A stretch of 30,000 nt of DNA from Chromera velia. Lineage: Eukaryota > Sar > Chromeraceae. Location: positions 1 to 30,000 of the forward strand of contig JAHBMJ010000963.1 of assembly GCA_018398765.1 (NCBI GenBank), given 5' to 3'. Below the pieces are notes generated by a model. The model was not told where the DNA came from, ran no database searches, and saw only the letters and a list, made by a program, of their open reading frames with translations. Both the position numbers and the translations under genes were made by a program. Below, piece after piece: positions 9,339-20,856 of the stretch (position 1 is the first letter of the stretch; each line of letters begins with the position of its first letter).

Positions 9339-10117
9339 CTCAATGTGCGGAGCCGCCTTTCCGAAACTGCGCCGGCCGTGCACGAAGGGCGCTGGAGGGA
9401 GCTCCTCTCCGACTTCGCTGCTCACAAATGACACGCATTTTCGCATCGCACGTGCTCGACATCAACTCATTTTCAACGACACATACGCTCAGACGGACGG
9501 TTCATCTCCCTAGTCCACACAGCTGGCGGAACTGGAGAGAAAAATCTCTTCAACGTCACGCAGGCGAAAAAGAGAGAGCTGTCGGAGAAGAGAGAAATGG
9601 AGATCTCTAGGGACAGAAAAATAGGTACAGACAGCAACAGACCTGCCGAGGTTTGGTCTTTCTCTGCCAAAGAACATCTGTACAAATTTTCTTGCATGTC
9701 GAACCAACGAACCAACGACACACCAACCGGCCAACCTCGGTTTGGGTCTGAGGGTCTCTGGGAGCTGCTCGCGGGGCACAGCTCCCTCTGCAGTCCACTG
9801 CACCTGAGACCTGTAGGCCTGCTGCCTCTGCTCCATTTGCCTCCGCCCCGCCTCCTGCTCTGCTTTGCGCATGAAAGGGAGCTGCATGAAAGGAAGGAGG
9901 GGGGCGCGGATGCAAATGCTTCCTTGTTGCTTCTGTTCGTTTGATCGGTCACAGGGCATGCTAGCAGAAAGACAGAACCGATAGGAGTAGACAATGAATC
10001 ACCAGACTGAGTTCTGCGTTTAGACTCACTGACATGCTGCGTCGCTTTTCCGAGTTTTGACATCATCTCGGTCCTCTCCTCCGGAGAAGCCTTGTTTGTT
10101 TGCCACGGATACTGCAT
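7162..10117 (-). CDS. MPP6-like nuclear exosome cofactor (M-phase phosphoprotein 6)
   Basis: Seven exons on the minus strand, in transcript order: 10117-10034, 9881-9728, 9663-9643, 9531-9487, 9412-9339, 8310-8237, 7588-7162. They give 879 bases and 292 aa. The ATG sits in a GCCACCATGC context. N-terminal MMSKLGK...LPFMRKAEQE and VQWTAEG resemble the SKNLL..KFMQR...EEHW start of MPP6. HGRRSFGKAAPHIE followed by KFMGEISRRNAKARKALVED, then IELS and NARSREAL, matches the family order GRxSFxGFNPxxEKLM, then xAKxKAE...VELD, then MARRYE. MPP6 tethers the RNA helicase MTR4 to the nuclear exosome. The human protein is 160 aa; this one has a low-complexity C-terminal extension (Ser, Lys, Ala and Pro rich) in the last exon. 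The GFNP core is degenerate (GKAAP). Exons 3 and 4 and the AAG acceptor of exon 5 are the least certain parts; they were chosen to keep frame. An alternative terminal exon near 7944-7891, ending in GFQDD and a stop, is possible. Confidence 0.55.
7640..7866. repeat. Compound (GACA)n minisatellite in last MPP6-like intron
   Basis: Runs of GACA/CAGA alternate with a spacer of about 38 bases that occurs twice (about 7708-7745 and 7780-7815). Each spacer contains TATATGTTTCTTCTT and ends CTTTTCTTCATGAACA. It sits close to the 3' end of the last intron of the minus-strand gene; in the transcript sense it reads (TGTC)n. Confidence 0.85.
8083..8222. repeat. Purine-rich tract with (GGAA)n
   Basis: A/G-rich DNA ends in a clean (GGAA)n run at about 8194-8222, inside the last intron of the MPP6-like gene and 15 bases from the donor of exon 6. 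In the transcript sense it is pyrimidine-rich. Confidence 0.75.
8549..9138. repeat. 590-base homopurine tract, GAAA then GGAAG type
   Basis: From 8549 to 9138 the plus strand is all A/G except one C at 8710. The 3' 428 bases (8711-9138) are uninterrupted purine. The 5' part is GAAA and GA repeat; the rest is GGAA with phase-shifting GAGAAGGAAG units. It lies in the 1028-base intron between exons 5 and 6 of the MPP6-like gene, so its pre-mRNA carries a very long pyrimidine tract. The long Arg/Lys/Glu or Phe/Leu/Ser open frames across it are repeat artefacts. Confidence 0.95.
9307..9338. repeat. (GACA)n abutting a splice donor
   Basis: Tetranucleotide repeat directly adjoining exon 5 of the MPP6-like gene. 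In transcript sense it is (GTCT)n, and its first unit supplies the intron donor GTCTGT. Confidence 0.85.
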
Positions 10118-10858
10118 GGTGGCCACAAGTGCTGTGAGGAGAAATTCCGGACCCAGGCTGGGAGTGTTCCCGCTCAGTTTGGGATAGAGGCGAAGGAACG
10201 TCTACAGGTTGAAACAGAAGGGAGACTGGAGAGACGGGTCAAGAGGGGTCAAGTCAAGATCGACAACAGGCTTTTGCACTCTGCACAACAAAACAAAAAA
10301 GCCAAAGTCCCCTGTGAACACGCAGGCCAAAATGAACACGATCTTTGTCAGAAGGTCGGTTCGGCTTACTTCGACTCTGACAGTGAGTCCTCAGATCACC
10401 TCGGACATCCTCGGCCGGACCTCGCACAAAACCAAGTTGAAAACTTGTGACAAATGCATGCCGCGTGTCAGAGACTTTCGAGCGCGCGGGACGCGCGCAA
10501 TGCAAAACTTAAGCATACCGATACACGGGACGGCGGTTTCTCGACCTCCTGGAGATTCAACAATGACGTACGTCCACTGCATGAGGCTCCTGTACATACG
10601 TGTGTGTCACTCAATGTATGAAATCAGTATAGCCGCTGAGCCATGCGAAGCCCGGACTCCTGAGCCCATGCCCAACATCGACGGTTGAAACTGTTCAATC
10701 TTTCAAAAGCGCGATCAGAGTTATCGTCAGACTGATTCGTTCGTAGACACCAAAACAGCAACTCAAATTGGCGAAGGAGATTCAATTGCAGGCACAATCA
10801 AAGCATCTGCTTGGCTGATGCTCTTTGTATCAGACTGAGTATCGACCCTTGACACCAC
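10118..10858. other. Divergent intergenic region, candidate bidirectional promoter
   Basis: Lies between the start of the MPP6-like gene (minus) and a small plus-strand ORF. It contains a perfect 7-bp GC hairpin at 10482-10498 (GCGCGCG, loop GGA, CGCGCGC), a TGACGTACGTC near-palindrome near 10563 and a GCATGCC word near 10457. Open frames of up to 159 codons exist but show no recognisable protein features or paired splice signals. Confidence 0.35.
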
Positions 10859-11146
10859 ATGAAGACGATCTGGATCAATTTCCTGGCCTCTTTCCTGGGG
10901 GCGTGGCTCTGTAATGGTCTTGAAGAGAAAGGACATGTGCGCCTAATTCAAGATGCCCACCTTCTTAGAAGGAGGACTGGAGACTCTCTCTCTGTCCATC
11001 AAGAGGGTAGAACAGAAACTCCAGTCCGTAGGGTAACGGGGCAGGCAGAGGACGCAAGAATGCTGCAGAGGCTGGCGAATCTTGCGGGAGGACCGGAGGC
11101 ACCCAACCCAGAGTCAGTCAAGAGTCAATTAAAGCATGTCGATTAA
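10859..11146 (+). CDS. Possible small secreted protein, 95 aa
   Basis: Single-exon ATG-initiated frame ending in TAA. The first ~20 residues (MKTIWINFLASFLGAWLCNG) look like a signal peptide: one basic residue, a hydrophobic core, then small residues before a likely cleavage point. The remainder is hydrophilic, Arg/Glu/Gln-rich, with a dibasic run RRRTGD and no recognised domain. There is only one cysteine, inside the leader, so it is not a disulphide-rich effector type. No homologue recognised. It could instead be the first exon of a longer gene or chance. Confidence 0.35.
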   Translation: MKTIWINFLASFLGAWLCNGLEEKGHVRLIQDAHLLRRRTGDSLSVHQEGRTETPVRRVTGQAEDARMLQRLANLAGGPEAPNPESVKSQLKHVD

Positions 11147-11704
11147 AAGACGTGAAAGCATGGCCCATTGGTAGCGTGTTTGGGTGCACTCAAGTAGAAC
11201 CACAAGGGAGGCACTCGGGAAGGTATTCAGGCCGTCTATTGCTTGAGGGTGGTTTTATCCGGACTTGACAGCGAGCTATGAGCATGAATGCTGACCACAT
11301 GTTCGAAGCGACCAATGCTGCTTTGTCAGGTCCCAATTCGTACAGGGTGTGGGGTAAAGAAACCACTAGACGCTCTCTATGTTGTCTTCGAAGCATCACG
11401 ACGGCTGCAAAGCAGGGAAAGAAGGCCGAATGATCCATCCTGATTCACTAGGATTCTTTCTTGGAACACATAGTGGTGGTGCTATCGATGTGTGATGGTC
11501 TTGTTGAAGGAACGTTTCGTTTTTTGGTGCTCAGGCCCCCGCGCACGGCTCCTGGCCAGTCCTTCGCCTTTCTCCTGAAAGAGTGTGTATGTGCACAGTC
11601 AAAAGATGGGCCTGTTTCATCAGTCGGTATTTCCCCTCACGTATTTTCATGTACATGAAAACGACAGGAGGAGCCCACACGCATTCATTCTGAATTGCAG
11701 AAGG
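11147..11704. other. Spacer with a weak 51-aa ORF
   Basis: Contains one ATG-started plus-strand frame, 11278-11433, beginning MSMNADHMFEATNAAL and ending AAKQGKKAE. Its residue mix is protein-like, but it has no identifiable motif. A CAG acceptor at 11698-11700 just before the next ATG suggests the downstream gene has a 5'-UTR exon somewhere in this stretch. Confidence 0.2.
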
Positions 11705-13347
11705 ATGGCTCGCATGACGGGACTTCCTCTTGATGAAGTCAGGAGTGCAGTCGAAGAAGCTTCAGAGGCTGAGGAGAGAAACAAGACAAACACTCATCCG
11801 TCTTTCCTCTTACAGACCTCCGCGATCTACAAGTCAGTAAGATTCATCAGTGAGGCGGAAGAGCAAAGAAAATTATGATACAATCGCTCCGCTCTTTCGT
11901 TTTTTCTTTTTATTTCTGTTTTTGTTTCTTTCGCTTTTTCCCTCTTTCTTTCTTTTTTTCTTTCTTTCTTTCTTTCTTTCTTTCTTTGTTCCTTTCTAAG
12001 ACTTTCTTTTCTTTCATTCTTTCGTTCGTTCCTTCGTTCTTCCATTCGGTCATTCCGTCTTTCGTTCTTTCTTTCGCTCCTGCTTCTGCTCTTGCTTAAG
12101 TTTTTGCTTCCTTCCTTCCTTCCTTCCTCTGTTTGAGTATATGTGGTGGTTGCTGACTTGATTGCTGGTTTGCATGTTTACTCAATTTCTTGATTGCACA
12201 TTCATTCATTCATGCCTTCATTCCCCCTTCCTCTCCCCCCCCTTGCAGCCCAACGGTCCCAATGGTCTTTGCACCCTCGCCAATTCACGTCGTGCACCAC
12301 CATCACTACCTCTCCCATCCACGTATGTCCAACAGCAAGCCAGCGGATCACCATGCAGAGACTCGCAAAAGTACATGCATCCATGCATAGCAGCCGAATG
12401 CGATCAGGGTCGCCTCAGTCTGTGCTTTGGCATACCGACACTCCCATGCTCTGTCCGTACTTACATGTGTACTTTGTGTGTTTTTGTTCATACGGGGAAG
12501 TCCCGAACTGACACGAGAAGAAGCGTTTCAAGAAAACAGACTGGGATCTGTATTTTTGATTGTTTCCGTCTGTCTTTGTGCAATTGGGGGGCTAGAGACG
12601 TTCAGACGCCGCAGAATCAGGGAGCACCTCCACAGAGCGTTTGCTGCTCAGCTATATCACTGGAGACAGGCAAAGAGGGACGCTGTGGTGGAAGAGGAGA
12701 TCCAAAAGAAGATACACGACAGGCAAAGGTCAGTCAGAGGGATGAGATGAGATGTGAGCGTCCTCTTTTGCATTGATGAGATCACTTTTTCTTGAATGCA
12801 TGACTTGCTTCTCTCATGTAGGCATACGTCCAGATACCTGGACTCACCCTTTCTATGACTATGTCCGCAAATCCGCTTAATTCTTCTCTTTCTTCGTGCA
12901 GATACCTTGACGAACTCCTGATCAGAGTGCAGCAGCGTCACATCGCAAAGAAGAGGTGGCACGAGACATTGACCCGAAAGTACAGAAATTACATCGATCA
13001 CATTCAGAAGATCACGAAGGACGTCGAGGACCTCAGAGAGGCAGAGAGAGTGCATGCCCGACAGCTAGCTCTGGCACAGAAACAGGAGAGAAGATGGGAG
13101 GCGCAGTGGTACAAAACCGCGAGGTTGAAGTTTGCCTTGGAGCAGAGCTTTCTGTCTCAAGAGGCCCTCAGAAAACGAGCAGAAAAACACGAAAGAATGG
13201 CCGAGCTGTCCTGGGCAGAGCAGGACTTTGCGAGAAGAAAGATGAAGGCGGCAGCTGAGTCTTTCCAGCATGACGATACAGACCGAATGCTTCAGGACTC
13301 TCTGGACAAACTGCAGTGGCAGGAGGAGAACAGGGTCAAAGAGATCG
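11705..13347 (+). CDS. N-terminal four exons of the coiled-coil gene
   Basis: Exons 11705-11836, 12249-12322, 12606-12728 and 12902-13347 join in phases 0, 2, 2 and leave phase 1. The start ATG in exon 1 has a GGATGG context, directly after a CAG acceptor. Exon 1 encodes [20 protein letters not shown] and then a helical stretch. Exon 2 is Pro/Ser-rich and ends at a GTATGT donor. Exons 3 and 4 form a nearly continuous Arg/Glu/Gln/Lys helix ([67 protein letters not shown]). Tryptophans recur at intervals, as in cytoskeletal or ciliary coiled coils, though no specific family is claimed. An alternative splice in exon 1 (GAA|GTCAGG at 11738 to the acceptor at 11816) would shorten it in frame. Confidence 0.65.
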
Positions 13348-14268
13348 GTCGGTTCGCTGGTCTACTTGTTTGGTTCTTTGTATTTGTAAGGGCATCAAAT
13401 CAGAAAGAAAATAAACATATGGTGAATCCGTAGAAGAAAATTGGGACCGATTAGTAAATGCATCCGTTGCCCAAGCGGGGGGGGGTGTCCTTTTCAAGCA
13501 CGTTCTGGACGCTGCTTTGTGGGTTTCCCTCAATCTCATATGAGAAGATTGATAATAGCTCTTCTGTCTGCCGGTGTGCTTCCTATGTCTCTCGACGCGC
13601 AACAATAGGATCCCTCTTAAACTTCCAAGAAGTCGATTCTCACCTTCCGATGCAAAATGAGTCGAACCAAAAAGAGTGGACGCCATTTCTTCCGATCTCT
13701 GCTCGTGCCCCCTTTGACGGTCTCTGGCTTCCTGTCGGCATGCGGAGTCGGGGTAATCGATTAATTGTTTATGGCATCTTTCTTTCTTGTTTTTCTTCCT
13801 GCGTTTCCTTCTATTTTTCATTCCCCCCTGCAGGAAAAAAAATGGCAAACAGTCAGTCTGGTCGAGTTGGGGAAGACAGAAAGGCCTTCTACTGTATTTG
13901 GATACAATGCGCCGGCGGGGTAGAAGAGCAAAAAGAATGTGTATGCAATGTCACTCTCCGAGGCTTGCGAGTGAAGGCGAATGACAGTAGAGCAGCCCAG
14001 TGGCAGAAGAACGACTTGGCTTCTCTGCATAGATGAAGAGAGTATGGAGGGCTTGGTATTTTGAGGTACTCTTCAACCTACAATTTCTTGTCGTCTGCAA
14101 ACGAAGAAAGAAAGGGAGATAGATAGTTAGAAAGAAAGAAAAAAAAAGAAAGAAAAAAAAGAAAGAAAAGAAAGAAAGAAAGAAAGAAAGAAAGAAGAAA
14201 GAAAGAAGATGACGGAGAGAAAAGGATGGTTGTAGAGAAGGAGAGAAAAAACATCTCATACTGCACCC

Positions 14269-14304
<36 letters not shown>

Positions 14305-15226
14305 TACACCTATCTGTCTTCTCGCCTGCCTGTCTTCCCGCCTGGCTGTCTTCTTGTCTGTCTGGCCTGTTGAGGGTCGATCCTGTTTGCAGACAGCGAG
14401 GCAAGACGACGCATCCACTCCGACAGTGAGTCGGTCACACAGTTTCATTTTGTCTTGTTGTTTTTCAAAGTTCTCTTTTTGTTCTTCGCAGAAGGCAGTC
14501 CAGTGCCTTGCTTTCATACACACACGCACCGACGGTCTTTTGAGCCCGGCCCCTGTGCGCTAACTAAGCCGACCTGCCGAATTCTTGTGAAGTTTTTCTG
14601 GCGCTCATTCAGTCGATAGAAGAGGTCTGCGAAGCCTCGGTCTGGTCTAATTTCAAGTCTTCCTGATGTTTTGCAGCGGTGAAGCAAAGTGCCGATGCCT
14701 TCAGCACAGGTGAGAGCGGAAGCGCAAATTGAGGCGATGAAAAGCTTTGCCAGGACTTTGTTTTTCTTTCATCGAGTTCTTTGCTCCCTGATTATGTTTG
14801 TGGGTTTGCTTCTGTCACTTTGTCTCTTCTTCGCCAAAGCATTTTGTAAATGCTTGTATTCGCTCATTCTGTCTTCTGGTCTGTCACTGCATGACCAAGT
14901 TCGTTTCCCACTAAAGCCAATGAAGGGAGGCCAAGAATTCAGATTCTGGACTCCTTTTCTTAACACCCCACTCTCTCCATGGTTCCATTCAATTGCATTG
15001 GAGGGATTGGAAGTGAAGGTGGAACGAAAAACTCCAGAGTCAAAATTTCTGTGCTTCAATTTTAGTGCATGCCCTCTGTTTTGCTCCGTCATTTTCTCAT
15101 TCACCGTGATGTTTCTTGCTCTTCGTGAAATTCATACGCTTGCAGCAAGAAGGCAAACAGGTACGTGGGCCCATTTTGCGTCCGTGGGATCTTCAGACTT
15201 CTTTGTAACCTCGTGTGTTTGTGTGT

Positions 15227-15261
<35 letters not shown>

Positions 15262-18200
15262 CGAGATTGAATGCCGGTTGGCAAATCAGAGGAGCATGCA
15301 TGAAGAGGGATTGGTCCAAAACGACCGGCCGTGAACAATTCCAGAGAAGCTCCCGTCTCTCTTCCTCCTCTTGACATACATCGCATCAATCATGCGTCCG
15401 GGGGCTCTTTCAAACGGTGGTCTACCCGGACAGGTTTTTTCGCGAAATGATAAGACTCATTTTAGCGTCAGATTGGTGTATAATCCATCTACCGCTATTT
15501 GCTAGATTGGGTTAAGGTTTTTTCAGCAAACCCTTTGCGTGCCTCTCCTGTTCCTTCCATACGCAACAAACGCTTTGCTGTCCGTGTGCTCTGTCTCTCC
15601 TGTTCCCATAATTGCAGTTGAGCAAAGTCAAAAGGGTGAGCTGTGGCTATTCTTGTTTTGTCCGATCTCCCGAAGCATATTTGAGAAAACCACCGAAGAA
15701 AACCTCTACGGTTTGGCTGAAAAACGCTTGCCATGCTTTCAGAGACAAACCGTGACCCGAACGACTTCATGAAAACTTGCGCACGCCTTTTTTCAGGACT
15801 TTTGTCACTCTACAAATCGGACTCGTTTCGCCGATTCCCTTCCCGCTGTGTCTCATGTGAAGTCTCCTTTTCATCTCAGTCAAGAATCTCACGATCGCCT
15901 TGATGGTATGAGGACTTTTCTTTCATCGTTGGTCCTACACTCCTGATTTACTTGCAGCTGAGGATATCTACGCCTTCAAAACGTATCTTGGTCAGTAGGG
16001 TTTTAATTGCAGAATGTTGTGGCTATATGAATGATGCCGGTTCAGCAAGGAGTCGAACTAACTTCATGTAGGGTTCAATTTTGATTTATTTCTTGACCGA
16101 TCCTATCTTTCCTCTGGGCAGAACAAATCGATCCATGAACACTGTAAGGATGTTCTAAACGCTGGCCCACTGGACCCGCACAGAGATTGGCGTTTCTCGT
16201 GGATTACACATTTCTCGCGTCTGCAAGACAAAGAAGTGCTGTAGCGTTTCTTCTCACAACTGGCTTTGAGCAGAGAAAGGACATTTTAACGTAAACGTTC
16301 TTTGCAGAAAACGAGGTTCTCCTCAGAGACAAAGCAATGGCTGACGGAAGCCCCCTCCCCCCAGTCCAGAAAGGAGCGGCCCTGATGTTGAACCCGGTGC
16401 CGCACTCTCAAGAGAAAGTCGCCTTGGACATGCGAACCACACCTCCACGCTATCGAGAGCTCGTTCCTTCTCCCTCTTCGTTCCTATCGTTGAAAGAAAA
16501 TCAGAGAGATACCGAAACAGACACAGATCAAGAAAGAGACAGAGACAGACAGAGGGAACGGAGCGATCCTAAAGAGGCCATAGAAAATGAATGTAAAAAA
16601 TTCGAAGAAGACACAATCACCAACAAGGTCAAGGAACAGAAAAAGAAAGTTCTGGGAGTCGAGGATGACAGTGTGGATGTGCACAATCCCTGTAAGGAGG
16701 AAGGAGGAGAGGATTCTCTTCGAGGAAAAATGTGCAAAAGCAAGAAAGACTTGGCTGAGAAGTACGAGAAGATTGCCGAAATCACAAGCGCAGCTGCACC
16801 CACAGAAGAACAAAAGAATTCACTCCCGGCACTTCAAGAGGAAGCAAAGCAACTAGAGAAAGACCTGGCAATCAACAGGGGCAAGTACAACACAGAGCTG
16901 GCAAAATTCCAACATTTTGAGGCTCAGATAGAGCGTAAGAAAGGAGCCTGTGAAGCTCTCAAAACCGCAGCAGAGAGTGCAGACAACCCTGAAGAAATAG
17001 ACACAACCGTAGAGACGCTTACGGGGGAGGTGACGACCTTGGAGGAAGAGATTCAAGGCCTGTTGGACAAACCTCCTGAGGAATTCAAAGAGGAGCAGAG
17101 AACAGAATTGTACACGAAGAGACAGACTCTCGCAACCAAGAAGCTGAAAGTCATCGCGTTGAACAAAAAGAAAAAGCTTGCAGAAGAACAGCTTGAGGAG
17201 CTCAAGGAGAGAGCAGAGGCTCTTGCAAAGTCTGCAGAGCGAGCAGACAATCCCTCAAACCAGGAAAAGGCGCTAGCAACGAATGTCGGCAGAATGGGAA
17301 CGTTGGGTGAGTCGGTAGGTGATATGTAGATCATTTCACAGAAAATGCTTTAATCGTATTCGCCTTTTTCATCTTCAGTCGAACATTCTATTCATTGAAC
17401 ATTGAGAGGGTGTATTTTTCTCACTCGTTCGGCTGCGTGAAGCAACGAGGCCGATGATCGTCTTGCCCTGCAAAGACGAATGTAAATACACAGAACTTTT
17501 TTGCGTGCATTTCTCAGCAAGCAGGCAGCTGTGTCAGCTAGCCTTTTGCACGAATTGAACAAACTTTGCTTTGCCCCAAACCTTTCAAATACGTGATCCA
17601 TTCTTGTTCTTTCTTTGCAGAAGATTGTGAGTCCGTCAGTCAGTCAGTCGGTTCAGCTTCCAAATTGGTATTTCCCCACCTTCGCTTTCTATATCCGCGG
17701 TTTTATCGTCGAAATACTCGGAGAATATAGTCGACAGGCTTACTCCTTTTTGTCCACGCATAGTTCTGAAATCCGTTCTGTCGACCCGTTCTGTCTGCCA
17801 GTCACTTCTCCTGTTCGGATTCTGATGAGAAAATTCCGGATTTTATCTTTTTTTTCTGTGATTTTCGGATCGAAAAGGCCGAGGATCAAAATTCCTCTCC
17901 AACCTCCCGTGTGTCTCCATATGTAATCGATCAAGCGTTTGGTCCTTTGCTTGCTTGTACGGTGCAATTAGGTTTTATTCAGGAAACCCATCCCAATTTC
18001 TGAGACCTGACTTGTGTTTGTGATGCGATGACACGGTATTTGTTGAAGTCTTTTCTGCTTCTGTGTCTATCTATCTCCGGTCTCTTTGGTTTGCCCACTT
18101 TGCAACTCTCCCTGGCGTCGTCCTTCGATCAGTACACCACTTCGGTCAGTCGCTGTGCCTGTCACTTAGTTTGGCACTTAGTCTGGCACTTAGACACAGA

Positions 18201-18321
18201 GCCCCTGAATGTAGTTTCTTCCCGTTTCAAAGAAGTCAGTGTGTGAGTGTATGTGTGAGAGAGAGTGGGGGAGACACACACACACACACACAGAGAGAGA
18301 AAGAGAGAGAGAGAGAGACAT

Positions 18322-18372
<51 letters not shown>

Positions 18373-20049
18373 CACACAGAGAGAGAAAGCGAGAGAGAGC
18401 GAGACTTGTGTAGCGTTGCAGCGCACACCTTTCTGGCACATCGCAGCGCCGCTCTATCGGGCGTGTCTGTCGTGCGTTAAATCTTATTTGTTTCTCTCTG
18501 GTTGTTGCAACCCACTTTACTTTCCCTCACGTTCTCTTTCTCTGCTCCCTCCCTCCCTCCCTGCAGTTGACGTTCTTGACGGTCGGTCAAGGAGGAGCGA
18601 GCCACACGCCTCGTGGGCTCTTTCTTGCTTGCTTTGACCGTGCACCCTGTCGTCAGCTTGTGGATTTTCGGTGAAGAAGCGGAAGAAATTCGCCTGCCGA
18701 AAGAAGTGCATCTGGGGGGCGCTTGCGACGCTTTGTGTGTATAGCAGAGGGACAGAGCGAGTGAAATGCCTCCATACAGGCTTGCCAGAAACACAAAAGA
18801 GACGGAGAGAAGAAGATGCGAGGGTGGGAGACAAAGATGAAAAAGCTGGACGTCTGAAGGAAATCTCTTAGTGTTCACGAGAAGCGGTTACGACACAATT
18901 ACACGGCAGGCACTTTGCAGTCACCACACGGAACACGTTTATGCATGTTACGACATCGTGTTGTTTTGCATCTGAGTTTCATCTCCCATTCTTCGTGTCT
19001 GTGCCCTCTGTTTCTCCTTTTTTCTGCAGGACAACACAGTAAGTCGAAGTGACTCAACAAGAAAATATGCGACCATTACAACCTGTTTTTCTCCTCAGTT
19101 TTTTCTTTCTTTGCTTCTCTTCCCGTCGTTTCATTTCTTTTCCCCGTCTGTATCATCTACACTTTGTGGCGTCAAGAGCAACTGTAAACAGCCTATGTGT
19201 TCGTGTGAAACATTTCTCTTAGGTGTTGCGTGACCTTTCTCGCTCTCTCTTCCGATCCGCGTGCTTCCTCAAAATGACAGATGAGAGAGAAACGAAGGTC
19301 TTTTCTGACAGAGGATATACGGAGTCATTTCAGGGCAGATGTAGATCAGGGTTTTTCTTTGATTCGCCTTTATTCACTGAAGGAGTGCCTGAATGAACGC
19401 CCGTGCGTGTTCCTCTGCTTCTTTCTTCCTACAGAGAGGGCGCTGATGGTCGTGGAGAACGGCAGTAAGTTGCTCGAAAGATAAGACAGGAATGAACGGA
19501 AGCAACTCTCCACTTCATCTTTCGTTCTGAAAACTGCACATCATTCCAGTGTGACGCAGACGAAGTGAAGGAACTTAATTGGGATTTGTCTTACGAAGTC
19601 GAAAGAGAGTTCCAAACAAAAGAAGGAAAGATCGAGAGACAATGTCACAGAGAGGTACATACACAAACCTGTGCAGACACACACATACGCACACACATAC
19701 ACGCACACACCCAAGCGAACAAACAAACGAACAAACAAAGAGACCGAATCGGCCACTTTGTTGGATGCAACCTCGAGATAGGACGTACCCTTCAGAGAGC
19801 TTGAATACATTGTAAGTACAATCGCTCTATTGACTTCATCTCCCCTTGTGTCTGTGTCTGACTGAACCTGCAGAAGAGGCAAAATGTAAGCTGTTTCGGG
19901 TGTGCGTCTGTAATTCAGAAGGGGGCACAATCTTTCGATGCATCGCTTTTCTAGTCTAAAATTTCTTTTTTCTCCTTTCTTTCTTTCTTTCTTCCTTCCT
20001 TCTCTCCTTTTCATTTCTTTCTTTCTTTCTTTTTTTCTTTTTTTCTTTT

Positions 20050-20112
<63 letters not shown>

Positions 20113-20152
20113 TTCCTTCTCTCCTTTTCATTTCTTTCTTTCTTTCTTTTTT

Positions 20153-20185
<33 letters not shown>

Positions 20186-20191
20186 TTTTTT

Positions 20192-20225
<34 letters not shown>

Positions 20226-20281
20226 TTCCTTCCTTCTCTCCTTTTCATTTCTTTCTTTCTTTCTTTCTTTTTTTCTTTTTT

Positions 20282-20315
<34 letters not shown>

Positions 20316-20361
20316 TTCCTTCTCTCCTTTTCATTTCTTTCTTTCTTTCTTTTTTTCTTTT

Positions 20362-20393
<32 letters not shown>

Positions 20394-20489
20394 TTCCTTC
20401 TCTCCTTTTCATTTCTTTCTTTCTTTCTTTCTTCCTTTCTTCCTTCCTTCCTTCTCTCCTTTTCATTTCTTTCTTTCTTTCTTTCTTTT

Positions 20490-20548
<59 letters not shown>

Positions 20549-20670
20549 TTCCTTCTCTCCTTTTCATTTCTTTCTTTCTTTCTTTTTTTCTTTTTTTCTT
20601 TCTGTCTTTCTTTCTTTCTTCCTTCCTTCTCTCCTTTTCATTTCTTTCTTTCTTTCTTTTTTTCTTTTTT

Positions 20671-20707
<37 letters not shown>

Positions 20708-20779
20708 TTCCTTCATTCCTTCATTCGTTTTTTTTTTTTGTCTGTTCGTTTGTTTTTTCTCCGTTTCTTTCTTCAGGGC

Positions 20780-20822
<43 letters not shown>

Positions 20823-20825
20823 ATG

Positions 20826-20856
<31 letters not shown>

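Noticed and set aside
9213-9431. Plus-strand reading MKITPQQYCMSAYMTPSFIC joined over the GACA repeat to SRLSETAPAVHEGRWRELLS
   Set aside because: It looked protein-like, but the minus-strand frame of the same DNA (FVHGRRSFGKAAPHIE) continues in phase into KFMGEISRRNAKARKA across the intron and matches MPP6 motif order.
10209-10688. 159-codon plus-strand frame upstream of the MPP6-like gene start
   Set aside because: Non-ATG start, no domain or signal features, and competing open frames on the minus strand; likely chance.
11158-11230. tRNA-like stretch (GGCCCATTGGTAGCG)
   Set aside because: No acceptor-stem pairing, no T-loop GTTCRANYC and no cloverleaf could be folded. No other tRNA was found in the window.
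14689-15270. 193-codon plus-strand frame with hydrophobic segments
   Set aside because: It overlaps the 14677-14709 exon in a different frame, starts at a non-ATG codon and ends in a GT/GA microsatellite. Its only agreement is with the 15-base exon at 15146.
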